The notes: a model not told the origin generated them from the letters alone. A stretch of DNA of 41,852 nt from Candidatus Saccharimonadota bacterium (GCA_013316435.1 WSMR01000002.1:1-41852), one strand, 5' to 3'; positions 1 through 8,501 are shown, counted from the first letter of the stretch. Translations and numbers: made by a program.

Positions 1-8
1 ACGCTAAA

Positions 9-14
9 TATAAT
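9..14 (+). promoter_or_regulatory. -10 box of first membrane protein gene
   Basis: A TATAAT hexamer lies about 20 nt before the ATG at 35. It is followed by a GGAG ribosome binding site 5-6 nt before the start, so this gene has a short conventional leader, unlike many others in the window. Confidence 0.6.
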
Positions 15-34
15 ATATATAAATTGGAGAAAAC

Positions 35-574
35 ATGGATATACTTGCCGCGACATATACATATCGCACAACAACTTATACTTCGCCGTATGCTACCTCG
101 TCGGTAGATGCTACTCAGCTAGGCGCGTTCTTTGCCGGCTTTGCAATTTTCTTTATCACCATGATAATTATCGGCCTGCTAGTCAATATGGCGTTGACTT
201 GGGGCGTATACAAAAAAGGTGGATATAAAGGCTGGGAAGGGATTGTTCCTTTCTACAATAATTATTGCCTCTATAAGATGGCGGGTGTGAGCGTGGGACT
301 GTTTGTGGTAAGTATCTTTATCCCAGTAGTTAATATTTATATGTACTTTGAATTGGCGAAGAAGTTTGGTAAGGATCCAATTTATGGTCTTGGACTATTC
401 TTCCTCGGTATTATCTTTATGCCAATTCTAGGCTATGGTTCAGCAGAGTATCAGGGTGAAGTTGCCGAGAACACGACTTCAACTACTGACGCTGCAACAA
501 CTACCGCAACTACGGAAGCAAAACCAGCCGCAGAAACTTCTACCAAAAAGAGCGACGCTGAAGAAACGAAGTAA
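35..574 (+). CDS. DUF5684-like small membrane protein
   Basis: This 179-aa protein has hydrophobic segments near residues 33-55, 85-105 and 112-132. Its middle carries a motif block (YKKGGYKGWEGIVPFYNNY) typical of the DUF5684 family, sometimes misannotated as signal peptidase. The C-terminal ~40 residues are Thr/Ala/Lys-rich and probably unstructured. The start at 35 has a GGAG site at a normal distance. The function of the family is unknown. A hairpin terminator follows the stop, shared with the convergent next gene. The family call is from the recognisable motif block; the topology is inferred from hydrophobicity. Confidence 0.7.
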   Translation: MDILAATYTYRTTTYTSPYATSSVDATQLGAFFAGFAIFFITMIIIGLLVNMALTWGVYKKGGYKGWEGIVPFYNNYCLYKMAGVSVGLFVVSIFIPVVNIYMYFELAKKFGKDPIYGLGLFFLGIIFMPILGYGSAEYQGEVAENTTSTTDAATTTATTEAKPAAETSTKKSDAEETK

Positions 575-600
575 TAAGGTATAAGAGCCAATATTATAAG

Positions 601-627
601 AAATCCACCTGGGAACGGGTGGATTTT
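601..627. terminator. Bidirectional hairpin terminator
   Basis: AAATCCACC and GGTGGATTT form a 9-bp stem around a short GC-rich loop, between two convergent genes. T-rich sequence on both sides fits use in both directions. Confidence 0.7.
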
Positions 628-650
628 GGCGTGTTTGGTATGATTTAGGC

Positions 651-1592
651 TTATTTTTTAGCCGGTTTCTTGGACGATTGCCGTTTTGAAGCATGTACTT
701 TCGAAGTCGAGTTTTTCTGAGCATGATTTTTTGAGACGGGTGTTCGGTAGAAATGCGCTAACACGAGGGCAATAATCAAACAGGTAAATATATAAATAAT
801 TACTATAATAAATAGCACTGTTTGACCTAAGCGGTAAGATCCAGCAATATCAAGTGCATCACCAATGAAATTGCGGCCGCGCGGGATTTGCTCGCTACCA
901 AAGACTTCGCCAAGCGTAATCGCCTCGTAATTCAATACATCCTTTGGATTATCGAATTTGGCAACAGCGTACTCCTCTAGGCGATATGGGCGATCAACGT
1001 CAACCCATTGATCGTCTTGGTGGTTAAGGTTATTTTGCCAATTTTTGGCTAAATTAGAGATATAGTCGCCGATTTTGCTAGAACCGTCGTCAACTAAAAT
1101 TGGTTGCCCAAGACTCGCGCTGATCGGTGCAACGCCGACAATGTAATATCTGTCAGTAAATTCCTTCTCTAGCCAATTGGATTGCCGACGGCTGTCAGAA
1201 AAATCCCAACTATTCGTCGAGGCAATAATTGGGATTTTGTCAGCTGGAACTTTAGTAAGATCAATATCTAGGAAATCTTGGACTGCATCAACATCTGCAA
1301 CATAGAATGGCATGTACGAGAAGGCGACGTCGGAAGAATTATTAAAGGTGTATATCCTAAGTTTGCCAATGTTGTCTTCGCCACGCTTGGCGGGATAGTT
1401 CTCGTCAGAATTGATGATATAGGCTTGGTTATGGGTGCTTTCCATCGATGTCTGGATCGAATTTAGTTTGGTCTGCCTAAAAACTAGCCATGCCCCAAGA
1501 ATCACCAGCCCAAATGTGACCAGGAGTGCGATTGTAATGTTAATAGTTCTTTGCTTCAGGTCAGTTGACCGCATTGTTTTTGAACTTACCAT
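651..1592 (-). CDS. Hypothetical bitopic membrane protein
   Basis: The protein has 313 aa. It has a membrane segment near residues 17-37 (ITIALLVTFGLVILGAWLVF), a ~210-residue hydrophilic domain with no family I recognise, a second membrane segment near 263-287, and a Lys/Ser-rich basic tail. The central domain therefore probably faces outside with both ends inside. I chose the start at 1592 rather than an upstream in-frame ATG at 1718 because a TATAAT box ends exactly 6 nt before it, the leaderless arrangement repeated through the window. The upstream extension would run through the promoter. No function is assigned. Confidence 0.7.
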   Translation of the reverse strand: MVSSKTMRSTDLKQRTINITIALLVTFGLVILGAWLVFRQTKLNSIQTSMESTHNQAYIINSDENYPAKRGEDNIGKLRIYTFNNSSDVAFSYMPFYVADVDAVQDFLDIDLTKVPADKIPIIASTNSWDFSDSRRQSNWLEKEFTDRYYIVGVAPISASLGQPILVDDGSSKIGDYISNLAKNWQNNLNHQDDQWVDVDRPYRLEEYAVAKFDNPKDVLNYEAITLGEVFGSEQIPRGRNFIGDALDIAGSYRLGQTVLFIIVIIYIFTCLIIALVLAHFYRTPVSKNHAQKNSTSKVHASKRQSSKKPAKK

Positions 1593-1598
1593 GAGTTG

Positions 1599-1604
1599 AT
1601 TATA
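1599..1604 (-). promoter_or_regulatory. -10 box, leaderless spacing
   Basis: TATAAT on the minus strand is followed by 6 nt and then the ATG at 1592. The transcription start would fall on or next to the start codon. Confidence 0.65.
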
Positions 1605-1650
1605 ACATATTATATTCATAGAACATGGGATAAGCGGGTACAATGTTAAG

Positions 1651-1676
1651 ACCCCGGCTAGAATTAACGCCGGGGT
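1651..1676. terminator. Strong GC hairpin, likely terminator
   Basis: ACCCCGGC and GCCGGGGT form an 8-bp stem with a 10-nt loop. It lies downstream of the minus-strand secreted protein gene and upstream of the next gene on that strand. There is no good T-tract, so termination is probable but not proven. Confidence 0.5.
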
Positions 1677-1750
1677 GGATAGCTTGATATTCTTCGGATA
1701 AATTAATTTAGGCGCCATTGGTTAGCATGTAACAAGAGATTCTCAGTGGT

Positions 1751-2212
1751 TTACCAACTTACGTTAACTGCGAACACTCTAGTTGACGTCGACCCCCTAG
1801 GGACAATACGAAGGCTAATACGCGTAACGTCTCTTCCGCACTGGAAGCCCCTACCTATTGAATATCCGAGGCAATCTTCTTCTTGCCATAGCAGACCGTT
1901 GCGCCCCCACATCATAATGTCCATTCGGTAGCTGCCAGGTATAAAGTGCGGTACTGACACGGCAAATACGCCGCCGGCTGCGCCGAATGAGACCGGAACA
2001 CTGGTAAAAGCGTTACTACCACCTAAATAGAGTGTGTTACTGCCCAATGGCATGATCCCGTTATTAGATTGCGTTTCAGCGCTCGGCACAGGCAGTTTGC
2101 CTTCTTTTGTGTCGGTTGTTGCAGCACACACTGATGCGGATGTGGAAAACAGTACCGTAATTGACATAATCAGTGCAACTGCTGTCATCTTGGTTTTATT
2201 AAAGAGCTTCAT
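1751..2212 (-). CDS. Small secreted protein, unknown function
   Basis: The protein has 153 aa with a clear Sec signal peptide: basic start (MKLFNKTK), hydrophobic core (VALIMSITVLF) and an Ala-rich cleavage region around residue 30 (SVCA then ATT). There is no lipobox, so it is probably released or wall-associated. The mature ~120 residues hold glycine-rich and beta-prone stretches and end in RVFAVNVSW. I recognise no family. The start at 2212 has a GAGGT ribosome binding site 6-7 nt upstream. It stands alone, with a GC hairpin downstream. Confidence 0.7.
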   Translation of the reverse strand: MKLFNKTKMTAVALIMSITVLFSTSASVCAATTDTKEGKLPVPSAETQSNNGIMPLGSNTLYLGGSNAFTSVPVSFGAAGGVFAVSVPHFIPGSYRMDIMMWGRNGLLWQEEDCLGYSIGRGFQCGRDVTRISLRIVPRGSTSTRVFAVNVSW

Positions 2213-2349
2213 GGTTTTACCTCACTTTCGAAAAGCTGGCGCAGAATATCAAGCTAATTTATAGTATCATGGATTGCGCCTTTTTGTGTACTATTTTAAA
2301 CAATATAAGGCGAAATCTTTGCAGTGATTAGGTAATCCCATTTTATGAC

Positions 2350-2400
2350 ATCATTTCGCTATTGCTTTTTCTAACGACGTGTGCTAGTATAGAGATAATT
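2350..2400 (+). promoter_or_regulatory. Promoter of the DHH-like gene
   Basis: A TTGCTT box near 2361 and TGCTAGTAT near 2390 resemble an extended -10 promoter. They lie ~35-40 nt before the ATG at 2435, giving an AT-rich leader with no Shine-Dalgarno. The remaining 2213-2434 sequence shows no gene. Confidence 0.4.
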
Positions 2401-2434
2401 AAGTTTATAAACAAAAACTAAAACATATTATAAT

Positions 2435-4117
2435 ATGCAAGATCAAAATTTAACTGATACAATGACTGCAAGTTCGCCAATTGGAAATGGTGCGGGCGTG
2501 ACTGGTGTGGAAATGGGTATACCAAATTTTACTCCGCCAACTAGCCTGGATGCTGCTGGGACTCCAGCTGCAAATGTTACAGTTCCGGGTGCGCCCGCAG
2601 TAGCACCGACGCCAGCTGCGCCAGGAGCAGATATTAGTACGATGGGGATTCCCGCTGTGCAGCCACCGACTAGCGATGCAACTACGAAGCCAGCACAAAA
2701 CGTGGCGGATAATTCTAAGACTCAGCCAGCAGATAAACCTGCTGACAAGCCCAAAGAAGCCAAAGCCCCGAGTAAAGTTGCGCAGACTGATATGGTCAAA
2801 AAGATTATCGAGAAAATTCGCTCGTCCGAAAATATTTTAATTGCGCTTTCGAACAATCCTTCGGTTGATGATATTGCAGCGGCAATTGGCTTAACTCTGT
2901 ATCTTGATAGTATTCAACGCCACGTCACCGCGATTTATTCGGGTCGGATTACTGAAGGTTTGGAGTTTTTGCAACCGGAAGCAACTTTTGAGACTAATAC
3001 CGATAGTCTGCAGGATTTTATTATTGCTCTGAGCAAAGACAAGGCCGACCATTTGCGCTACAAACTTGAAGGTGATTATGTCAAAGTCTTTATCACGCCA
3101 TACCGTGCCAAGATTACTGAAGAGGATCTTAAATTCTCGCACGGTGAATACAACGTTGATTTTGTGATTGCACTTGATGTGGCTAGCCCGGATGAACTTG
3201 ATGCAGCGCTTGAGGAGCATGGTCGAATTATGCATAGCGCTTCGACCGTGAATATTACTACGAGTGCACCGGGGAAGTTTGGTGAGATTGATTGGAGCAA
3301 TCCAACTGCTAGCTCGGTTTGCGAAATGGTGACGCAGCTAATTCTCGAAATGCAAGGCGACGATAAGCCACTGGATAAGGACGTTGCGACGGCGCTGCTT
3401 ACTGGTATTGTTGCTTCGACGGATCGGTTCTCGAATAGCCGTACAAATTCGGACACGCTTGGTCTTGCCTCGAAATTGATGGGGATGGGAGCGGATCAGC
3501 AATTGATTTCGGCAAATATTTCTGGCAATGAGATTTCGCAAGAAGAGCCGGAAGCCCCGAATGATAATTTGACGGTTGAACACGCTTCGGAGGAGCTGCC
3601 CGATAATACTCCAACGATTGTGATGCCGACCGTAAATACCGATATTTCTGCGGTTGACCCAGCGGTGAATCCTACTTCAGTGCCTGATATGCCGATTATG
3701 CGACCGATCGATCAGCCGGGAACTACGATGCCAGCTCAGCCAACTATGTCGCAGCCAGGGAACCTTGGTAATACTGCGCCTAGTAGCGAGCAATTTGGGA
3801 TGAATAGTACAGCGCCTGCAATGCCGATGCAAAATCCAGCTGCTAATTTGGCTGGTGATATGGGAGCAGAGCTTGGACCGGAGCCGGCCCAAATGTCGAT
3901 TCCGAGTATGGTACCACAAGAAAATATGGTGTCACCAATGCCACCAACAGATGATAGGCTAGCAATGTCAGAAGCGCCAGGCACGGAAGTACCGATGCCG
4001 GATGCAAGTTTGATGCCACCACCGGTGAATGGTGAACTTGCGGATCGACCGGATAGCGTTTTGCCGCCACCACCGGTGCCACCGGTTGATGATGCCTCAA
4101 TGGCGCCACCAGCCTAG
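2435..4117 (+). CDS. Degenerate DHH/NrnA-like protein with disordered tails
   Basis: The protein has 560 aa. Residues ~1-120 are Pro/Ala/Thr-rich. Residues ~120-360 resemble the fold of DHH-DHHA1 phosphoesterases (NrnA, oligoribonuclease/pAp phosphatase). Residues ~380-560 are Met/Pro/Ala-rich low complexity. Metal-binding motifs appear lost: the HxDxD-type motif is NPSVDDIAAAIG, the DHH position reads NITTSAPGKFGEIDW, while a GIVASTDRFSNSRTNSDT block recalls the DHHA1-side GxxxDTxxFxxxxT signature. It lies 19 nt upstream of truB, as nrnA does in many bacteria, which supports the relationship. It is probably non-catalytic, perhaps nucleotide- or RNA-binding. Confidence 0.6.
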   Translation: MQDQNLTDTMTASSPIGNGAGVTGVEMGIPNFTPPTSLDAAGTPAANVTVPGAPAVAPTPAAPGADISTMGIPAVQPPTSDATTKPAQNVADNSKTQPADKPADKPKEAKAPSKVAQTDMVKKIIEKIRSSENILIALSNNPSVDDIAAAIGLTLYLDSIQRHVTAIYSGRITEGLEFLQPEATFETNTDSLQDFIIALSKDKADHLRYKLEGDYVKVFITPYRAKITEEDLKFSHGEYNVDFVIALDVASPDELDAALEEHGRIMHSASTVNITTSAPGKFGEIDWSNPTASSVCEMVTQLILEMQGDDKPLDKDVATALLTGIVASTDRFSNSRTNSDTLGLASKLMGMGADQQLISANISGNEISQEEPEAPNDNLTVEHASEELPDNTPTIVMPTVNTDISAVDPAVNPTSVPDMPIMRPIDQPGTTMPAQPTMSQPGNLGNTAPSSEQFGMNSTAPAMPMQNPAANLAGDMGAELGPEPAQMSIPSMVPQENMVSPMPPTDDRLAMSEAPGTEVPMPDASLMPPPVNGELADRPDSVLPPPPVPPVDDASMAPPA

Positions 4118-4124
4118 ATAGTGA

Positions 4125-4130
4125 TATAAT
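4125..4130 (+). promoter_or_regulatory. -10 box of truB, leaderless spacing
   Basis: TATAAT is followed by exactly 6 nt and the truB ATG at 4137. No Shine-Dalgarno is possible in a transcript starting there. Confidence 0.65.
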
Positions 4131-4136
4131 TACTAC

Positions 4137-4928
4137 ATGAAAGACGAAATAATTCTAGTTGACAAGCCGCCCGAGATGTCGTCTTTTGGGGTGGTAGCGC
4201 GAGTACGTCGCAAATTGACCGAGGAGGAGAATCAGCGCCGCCTAAAAGAAGCTGAACGGGCTAGGCAGCCTTATCAACGAGTTAAGCGGGTTAAAGTTGG
4301 GCATACTGGTACTTTGGATCCCTTTGCGACTGGACTACTGATTTTGTTAACCGGAAAAAATACCAAGCGGGCGGGAGAATTTCTGAAACTTGATAAGGAG
4401 TATATTGCCACGCTTCATCTAGGTGCGACTTCAAGTACTGGGGACCCGGAGGGGGAAATTACAGAACTTTGGCGAGCGCAAGACGGAGAGCTACGACCAG
4501 TAGAACAAGGGGGGAGCGCGGGAGATTATCAAAAAACCGAACAAAAAATTCGTAAAATCCCGAACAAAACTACTGTGGAAAACTGTGTGGAAAAATTTGT
4601 TGGGGAAAACTTGCAGAAAGTTCCGGAATTCTCGGCGGTAAAAATTAATGGTCAGCGGGCTTATAAATTAGCTCGTGCAGGGCAAAAGCTAGAAATGCCA
4701 ACGCGTAAAGTCACGATTTACGAACTGGAGATTTTGGAGTATGATTGGCCGAAGTTGGTTCTGCGGGCGAAAGTCTCGAGCGGAACTTATATCCGCGCGC
4801 TGGCCGAAGATATCGGGAGGGAATTGGGCGTTGGAGCGTATTTGACTGCACTTAGGCGTACTGAGGTGGGACAATGGCGGGTCGCAGATGCAATGTCTCT
4901 AGGAAAATGGCTAGAAAATAGGGGTTGA
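4137..4928 (+). CDS. truB: tRNA pseudouridine(55) synthase TruB
   Basis: The 263-aa protein is a TruB-family pseudouridine synthase that makes the T-loop pseudouridine 55 of tRNAs. The catalytic-aspartate motif is intact (GHTGTLDPFATGLL, near residues 59-72), as are the N-terminal VDKPPEMSSFGVV block and the C-terminal SSGTYIRALAEDIG block. It carries a charged insertion after VARVRRKL (about 20 residues) and a longer hydrophilic insert near residues 105-140. The start is set by a -10 box 6 nt upstream. The DHH-like gene precedes it and rpsO follows 34 nt later, a common bacterial order. Confidence 0.95.
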   Translation: MKDEIILVDKPPEMSSFGVVARVRRKLTEEENQRRLKEAERARQPYQRVKRVKVGHTGTLDPFATGLLILLTGKNTKRAGEFLKLDKEYIATLHLGATSSTGDPEGEITELWRAQDGELRPVEQGGSAGDYQKTEQKIRKIPNKTTVENCVEKFVGENLQKVPEFSAVKINGQRAYKLARAGQKLEMPTRKVTIYELEILEYDWPKLVLRAKVSSGTYIRALAEDIGRELGVGAYLTALRRTEVGQWRVADAMSLGKWLENRG

Positions 4929-4953
4929 AGCTAGCGATAATCTGTGCTATAAT
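4925..4953 (+). promoter_or_regulatory. rpsO promoter
   Basis: TTGAAG (4925-4930) and TATAAT (4948-4953, extended TGC before it) are separated by 17 bp. The ATG at 4963 is 9 nt after the -10 box, so the leader would be only ~2-3 nt. Confidence 0.7.
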
Positions 4954-4962
4954 TGGCTACAT

Positions 4963-5229
4963 ATGATTACTAGAGAGAAAAAGGCTGAGGCAATGGCAAA
5001 GCTTGCTCGCAACAAGTCAGATGTTGGGTCGCCGGAGGTGCAGGTGTCGATTTTGACTGAGCGGATCAAAGAGGTGACCGAGCACGTCAAGGAGAACAAG
5101 CACGATTATATGGCGAAGCGTGGTCTGATGCAGATGGTTGGTCAGCGCAAAAAGTTGCTCAAGTATCTCGAGAAGAACGATTTCGAGACCTACAAAAAGA
5201 CAATTTCGGCCCTCGGGCTCAGAAAATAG
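4963..5229 (+). CDS. rpsO: 30S ribosomal protein S15
   Basis: The 88-aa protein has the usual S15 length. It contains the conserved GSPEVQVSILTERI segment and the C-terminal KRGLMQMVGQRKKLLKYL helix that binds 16S rRNA. It binds early in assembly of the small-subunit platform. It has its own promoter and a downstream hairpin terminator, so it is monocistronic. The rpsO-pnp neighbourhood common in bacteria is kept, with one unknown gene inserted between the two. Confidence 0.97.
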   Translation: MITREKKAEAMAKLARNKSDVGSPEVQVSILTERIKEVTEHVKENKHDYMAKRGLMQMVGQRKKLLKYLEKNDFETYKKTISALGLRK

Positions 5230-5250
5230 CTGGCAAGCGCCAAATAGTAC

Positions 5251-5279
5251 AAAAAGGCCGTCTCTAGACGTGCTTTTTT
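5251..5279 (+). terminator. rpsO terminator
   Basis: An A-rich/GC stem (AAAAAGGCCGTCT pairing with AGACGTGCTTTTTT) with a tiny loop and a T6 tract follows the rpsO stop by 21 nt. Confidence 0.8.
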
Positions 5280-5362
5280 GATGCTGGCGGGGGATCTTTG
5301 ATGGTTTTTGGGTCGATTTTGACTAAAACGTTCGACAGAAACCAAAAATAAGCAGAAAAGTA

Positions 5363-5391
5363 TTGACTTTTTCTAGCAAGTGTGCTACAAT
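5363..5391 (+). promoter_or_regulatory. Near-consensus promoter of the frameshifted gene
   Basis: TTGACT (5363-5368), a 17-bp spacer ending in TGTGC, and TACAAT (5386-5391) form one of the best promoters in the window. The leader of ~50 nt contains a GCTGC/GCAGC hairpin just before the AAAGGAG ribosome binding site. Confidence 0.75.
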
Positions 5392-5446
5392 AGAGAGGTA
5401 GGGCTGCTTTTTGCAGCTACTAAGCATTATTAAAGGAGCGACGAAA

Positions 5447-5941
5447 ATGTCAAATGTTGAAACGAAGGACGGAACTGAAGTATTGGATGGCGTGGTGGCA
5501 AGCATACTCACTGCGTCAATGATGAGAGAGTTCTTACCAGCGGGAAAAATCCCGCAGGTAGTTGCAATTAATACGTCGGGGCACGATGGAGTAGTTTATA
5601 GCGGACGAATTGTTGTTGACCCTGGCACCATATCCGAGAAAGGAGAAATAGAGGGAATCCTCCACCAACTAAAACATTGTTTTATGGGCGATTACGAAAA
5701 AGCCCAAAGTTGGATGGTAGAGGAATTCCGCGCGAACTCCGGCAAGCACAGTCGGATAAGTATTGCCTATTATGTGTGGCAAAATCGGGAAGGACAGTTG
5801 GTAACCGATTTTTACCGCAGTATGGCTGAAGGCGCCTCAGGTGCCCATCAGCTGCGCAAGATTACCTCTCCATATGATATGGGGGGGGTCAATATGAGAA
5901 AACTACTTACAAAGGCAATAAGTATTATGCAGTGCCGATGA
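5447..5941 (+). CDS. Hypothetical protein, upstream part of a frameshifted gene
   Basis: From the ATG at 5447, which has AAAGGAG 8 nt upstream, the frame is open for 164 aa. I recognise no family. The sequence is soluble and mixed alpha/beta, with no signal or membrane segment. A run of eight G at 5881-5888 interrupts it. After the run the current frame gives a short tail ending in AISIMQCR. One extra G would join it to the open frame that continues to 6123, giving a 225-aa protein. The junction region then reads smoothly (GQYEKTTYKGNKYYAVPM), so the tail in this frame is probably out-of-frame sequence. It has a strong promoter and lies between rpsO and pnp. Confidence 0.6.
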   Translation: MSNVETKDGTEVLDGVVASILTASMMREFLPAGKIPQVVAINTSGHDGVVYSGRIVVDPGTISEKGEIEGILHQLKHCFMGDYEKAQSWMVEEFRANSGKHSRISIAYYVWQNREGQLVTDFYRSMAEGASGAHQLRKITSPYDMGGVNMRKLLTKAISIMQCR

Positions 5942-6123
5942 CGACGGGTGAGGCGAATCGCCTCATGAACCTATTTGCGACGATGGTGGTCGAGGCTTTT
6001 GAAGATTATTGGTTTGAGCTTGCAGTACGCTCAAAGCCTGCAGCAGGAGGAATGCCGAGAAAGACCGCAACCGAAGTTTTGTCGGGACCGTGCCGTATTA
6101 TGATGCCGGCAGTGGTATTTTGA
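5891..6123 (+). pseudogene. Downstream part of the frameshifted gene
   Basis: In the +1-shifted frame the reading continues without a stop from the G run to 6123 (…TTGEANRLMNLFATMVVEAF…, ending in MMPAVVF). It overlaps the end of the upstream frame. An internal ATG at 5932 or 5938 exists but has no ribosome binding site, so separate expression is unlikely. The best explanation is one gene split by a one-base change in a homopolymer: slippage, phase variation or sequencing error. Confidence 0.6.
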
Positions 6124-6192
6124 TTTTGGTTACAAGTTAGTTTAGAGGGGGCGTTTCGACTGACACCCCTTTTCGCCCCCCGAATATATTGT

Positions 6193-6221
6193 AAAAGCAG
6201 CCTGCTAGTAAGGCTGCTTTA
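6193..6221 (+). terminator. Terminator upstream of pnp
   Basis: AAAGCAGCC and GGCTGCTTT form a 9-bp stem with a 9-nt loop. A second possible stem (GGGGGCG/CGCCCCC) lies just upstream at about 6146-6181. Confidence 0.75.
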
Positions 6222-6224
6222 TTC

Positions 6225-6319
6225 GTGTTACAATAAGATTGTATACTTAACAAGGGAAGACTGTAGAGAGAAATGCTGGGCGGAGCGTTGCTCTCTGGAG
6301 TTTTCCTAGAAAGGATCAA
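6225..6319 (+). promoter_or_regulatory. pnp promoter and leader
   Basis: TGTTACAAT (ending 6234) is an extended -10 box. The ~75-nt leader contains an AGAGAG…CTCTCT inverted repeat that could fold into a hairpin before the AAAGGATC ribosome binding site. Leader stem-loops are known autoregulatory targets in enterobacterial pnp; regulation here is only inferred. Confidence 0.45.
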
Positions 6320-8494
6320 ATGGACATTATTAACCCTAGTGGTAAACAGACTTTGGCTGTCTCGACGGAACTTTTCGGGCGCAAATTAACTTTGGAAGTG
6401 AATCGGGTTGGATTCCGCTCGACAGCTTCGGTATTAGTAACTTATGGCGATACGATCGTGCTGGGTTCAGTGGTAGTTGGTAAAAAGCCTGTCGTGCAGG
6501 ATTTCTTCCCGCTGACCATCGATTATGAAGAGAAATTTTATGCTGCGGGGAAAATTAGTGGTTCGAAATTTATCAAGCGTGAAGGCAAGCCAGCGGATGA
6601 AGCAGTGCTAGTCGGACGTCTGATCGATCGACCAATTCGCCCGCTCTTTCCGAAAGGCTATCGTCAGGAAGTACAAGTTGTTACGACGGTGCTGAGTATG
6701 GATCCGGGCTTCCGACCGGATGTAATTGCGATGCTAGCGGCGTCGAGCACCTTGATGCTATCGGGTACACCGTTTGATGGTCCGATCGCGGGGCTAAGGA
6801 TTGGGCGAATTAATGGCGAGTTCAAGGCTTTTTTGACACCAGAGGAGAGAGGAAAATCCACGCTCGACCTAGTGGTTGCCTGTAAAGATGGCAAAGTGAT
6901 GATGGTTGAAGCGGGGGCTGATGAAGTTCCGGAAGCGATGATTATCGAGGCGATGCACTGGGCGGTGAAGAACGTCCAACCGATGTTGGATTTGCAGCGA
7001 GAATTAGTTGAAAAAGTTCAGCCTGAGGCGCAGGAATATAAGTTAGTGTTGCCGGATGAAGAAATTCAGACAAGAGTTGATGCTTGGACGAACGGAAAAC
7101 TTGGCGACGTGCGCGGCAATGTGATTGACCGACAGAACAAAGTTACAGAACTTAAGGATCAGATGAACGCAGAGCTTGCGCTCGAGCTAGGCGAAGGCGA
7201 AACTGAAGAAGAAAAGATCGCCGATTACACCGAGCGACTGCAGGGTGAATATGAGCAGGCGTTTGATCTCGCCGTACATCATGAAGTGCGACGTGGGATT
7301 ATCGAGGAAGGTGTGCGCCCGGATGGCAGGAGGCTGACTGAAGTACGGCCGTTATCAAGCCAGGTTGGAATCTTGCCAAGAGTCCATGGTTCAAGTCTAT
7401 TCACGCGTGGTTTGACCCAGGCAATGAATATTGTGACTTTGGCACCTTTGTCGTTTGCGCAGATTGTTGATACGATGGAGGTGACTGATGGCAAACGTCG
7501 TTATATGCATCACTACAATGCTCCGAGCTATACTGTGGGCGAGACTGGGCGAATGGGTAGCCCAGGACGGCGAGAAATTGGCCATGGTTATTTGGCAGAG
7601 CGGGCGCTGACACCGGTACTACCGAGTGAAGAAGATTTTCCGTATGCGATTCGTAGCGTCACCGAAATTATGAGCCAAAATGGTTCAACTTCGATGGCGG
7701 CAACTTGTTCGAGTTGTATGGCATTGATGGATGCAGGTGTGCCGTTGAAGCGACCCGTAAGTGGCGTTGCGATGGGGTTGATGATGGATGTACCGGCAGG
7801 GACAGAAATCACTGCGGACGATGTTGAGAAGTCGTATGTACTGACCGATCTGATGGATGCAGAAGATTTTGCTGGTGATATGGACTTTAAGGTGACGGGT
7901 ACTACCGAGGGTGTGACAGCTTTGCAGATGGATATGAAGGTTCATGGGCTGCCGGTCGAGATTCTTGAGAAAGCCATTGCGCAGTCACATGAGGGGCGAA
8001 TGTTTATTTTGGAGCATATGCTAAGTGTCATTCCGGAGCCTAGGGCTGAGCTTTCGCCGTATGCACCACGGATTGAGAAAATTATGGTTGAGGTCGACAA
8101 AATTGGCACAATCATCGGTAAGGGCGGCGAAACTATCAATAAAATTACGGCCGAGACTGGTGCGCAGGTTGATATTGATGATTCCGGATTAGTGACGGTT
8201 TCGGGCACTAAAGCAGGGGCAATTGATCGCGCAGTTGAGTGGATCAAGGGCCTCATTGAGGAGCCGGAAGTTGGTAAAGTTTACGATGGTACGGTTGCGG
8301 CGCTGAAAGATTTTGGAGCGTTTGTGACGATTTTACCGGGAATTGATGGGATGCTGCATATTAGTCAAATTTCTGATAAGCGCATTGATAAAATTGGTGA
8401 TGTTTTGAAGGAAGGTCAAAAAGTTAAGGTAAAGCTGACGGCGATTGATGATCGGGGAAGACTAAGCCTCACGATGCGTGGCATCGAACAATAA
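6320..8494 (+). CDS. pnp: Polyribonucleotide nucleotidyltransferase (PNPase)
   Basis: The 724-aa protein has full family length. It degrades RNA 3'-to-5' by phosphorolysis and is a core mRNA decay enzyme. Two RNase PH-like domains occupy about residues 1-230 and 320-550, the second with the conserved EGVRPDGRRLTEVRPL and YNAPSYTVGETGRMGSPGRR segments. A KH domain (GTIIGKGGETINKI) lies near 585-645 and an S1 domain (VYDGTVAALKDFGAFV) near 650-722. The start at 6320 has an AAAGGA site. ftsK follows in the same direction from its own promoter. Confidence 0.97.
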   Translation: MDIINPSGKQTLAVSTELFGRKLTLEVNRVGFRSTASVLVTYGDTIVLGSVVVGKKPVVQDFFPLTIDYEEKFYAAGKISGSKFIKREGKPADEAVLVGRLIDRPIRPLFPKGYRQEVQVVTTVLSMDPGFRPDVIAMLAASSTLMLSGTPFDGPIAGLRIGRINGEFKAFLTPEERGKSTLDLVVACKDGKVMMVEAGADEVPEAMIIEAMHWAVKNVQPMLDLQRELVEKVQPEAQEYKLVLPDEEIQTRVDAWTNGKLGDVRGNVIDRQNKVTELKDQMNAELALELGEGETEEEKIADYTERLQGEYEQAFDLAVHHEVRRGIIEEGVRPDGRRLTEVRPLSSQVGILPRVHGSSLFTRGLTQAMNIVTLAPLSFAQIVDTMEVTDGKRRYMHHYNAPSYTVGETGRMGSPGRREIGHGYLAERALTPVLPSEEDFPYAIRSVTEIMSQNGSTSMAATCSSCMALMDAGVPLKRPVSGVAMGLMMDVPAGTEITADDVEKSYVLTDLMDAEDFAGDMDFKVTGTTEGVTALQMDMKVHGLPVEILEKAIAQSHEGRMFILEHMLSVIPEPRAELSPYAPRIEKIMVEVDKIGTIIGKGGETINKITAETGAQVDIDDSGLVTVSGTKAGAIDRAVEWIKGLIEEPEVGKVYDGTVAALKDFGAFVTILPGIDGMLHISQISDKRIDKIGDVLKEGQKVKVKLTAIDDRGRLSLTMRGIEQ

Positions 8495-8501
8495 AGCATG
8501 C

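Noticed and set aside
651-1718. Longer N-terminus (ATG at 1718) for the first minus-strand membrane protein
   Set aside because: It would run through the hairpin and the TATAAT box that sits 6 nt before the ATG at 1592.
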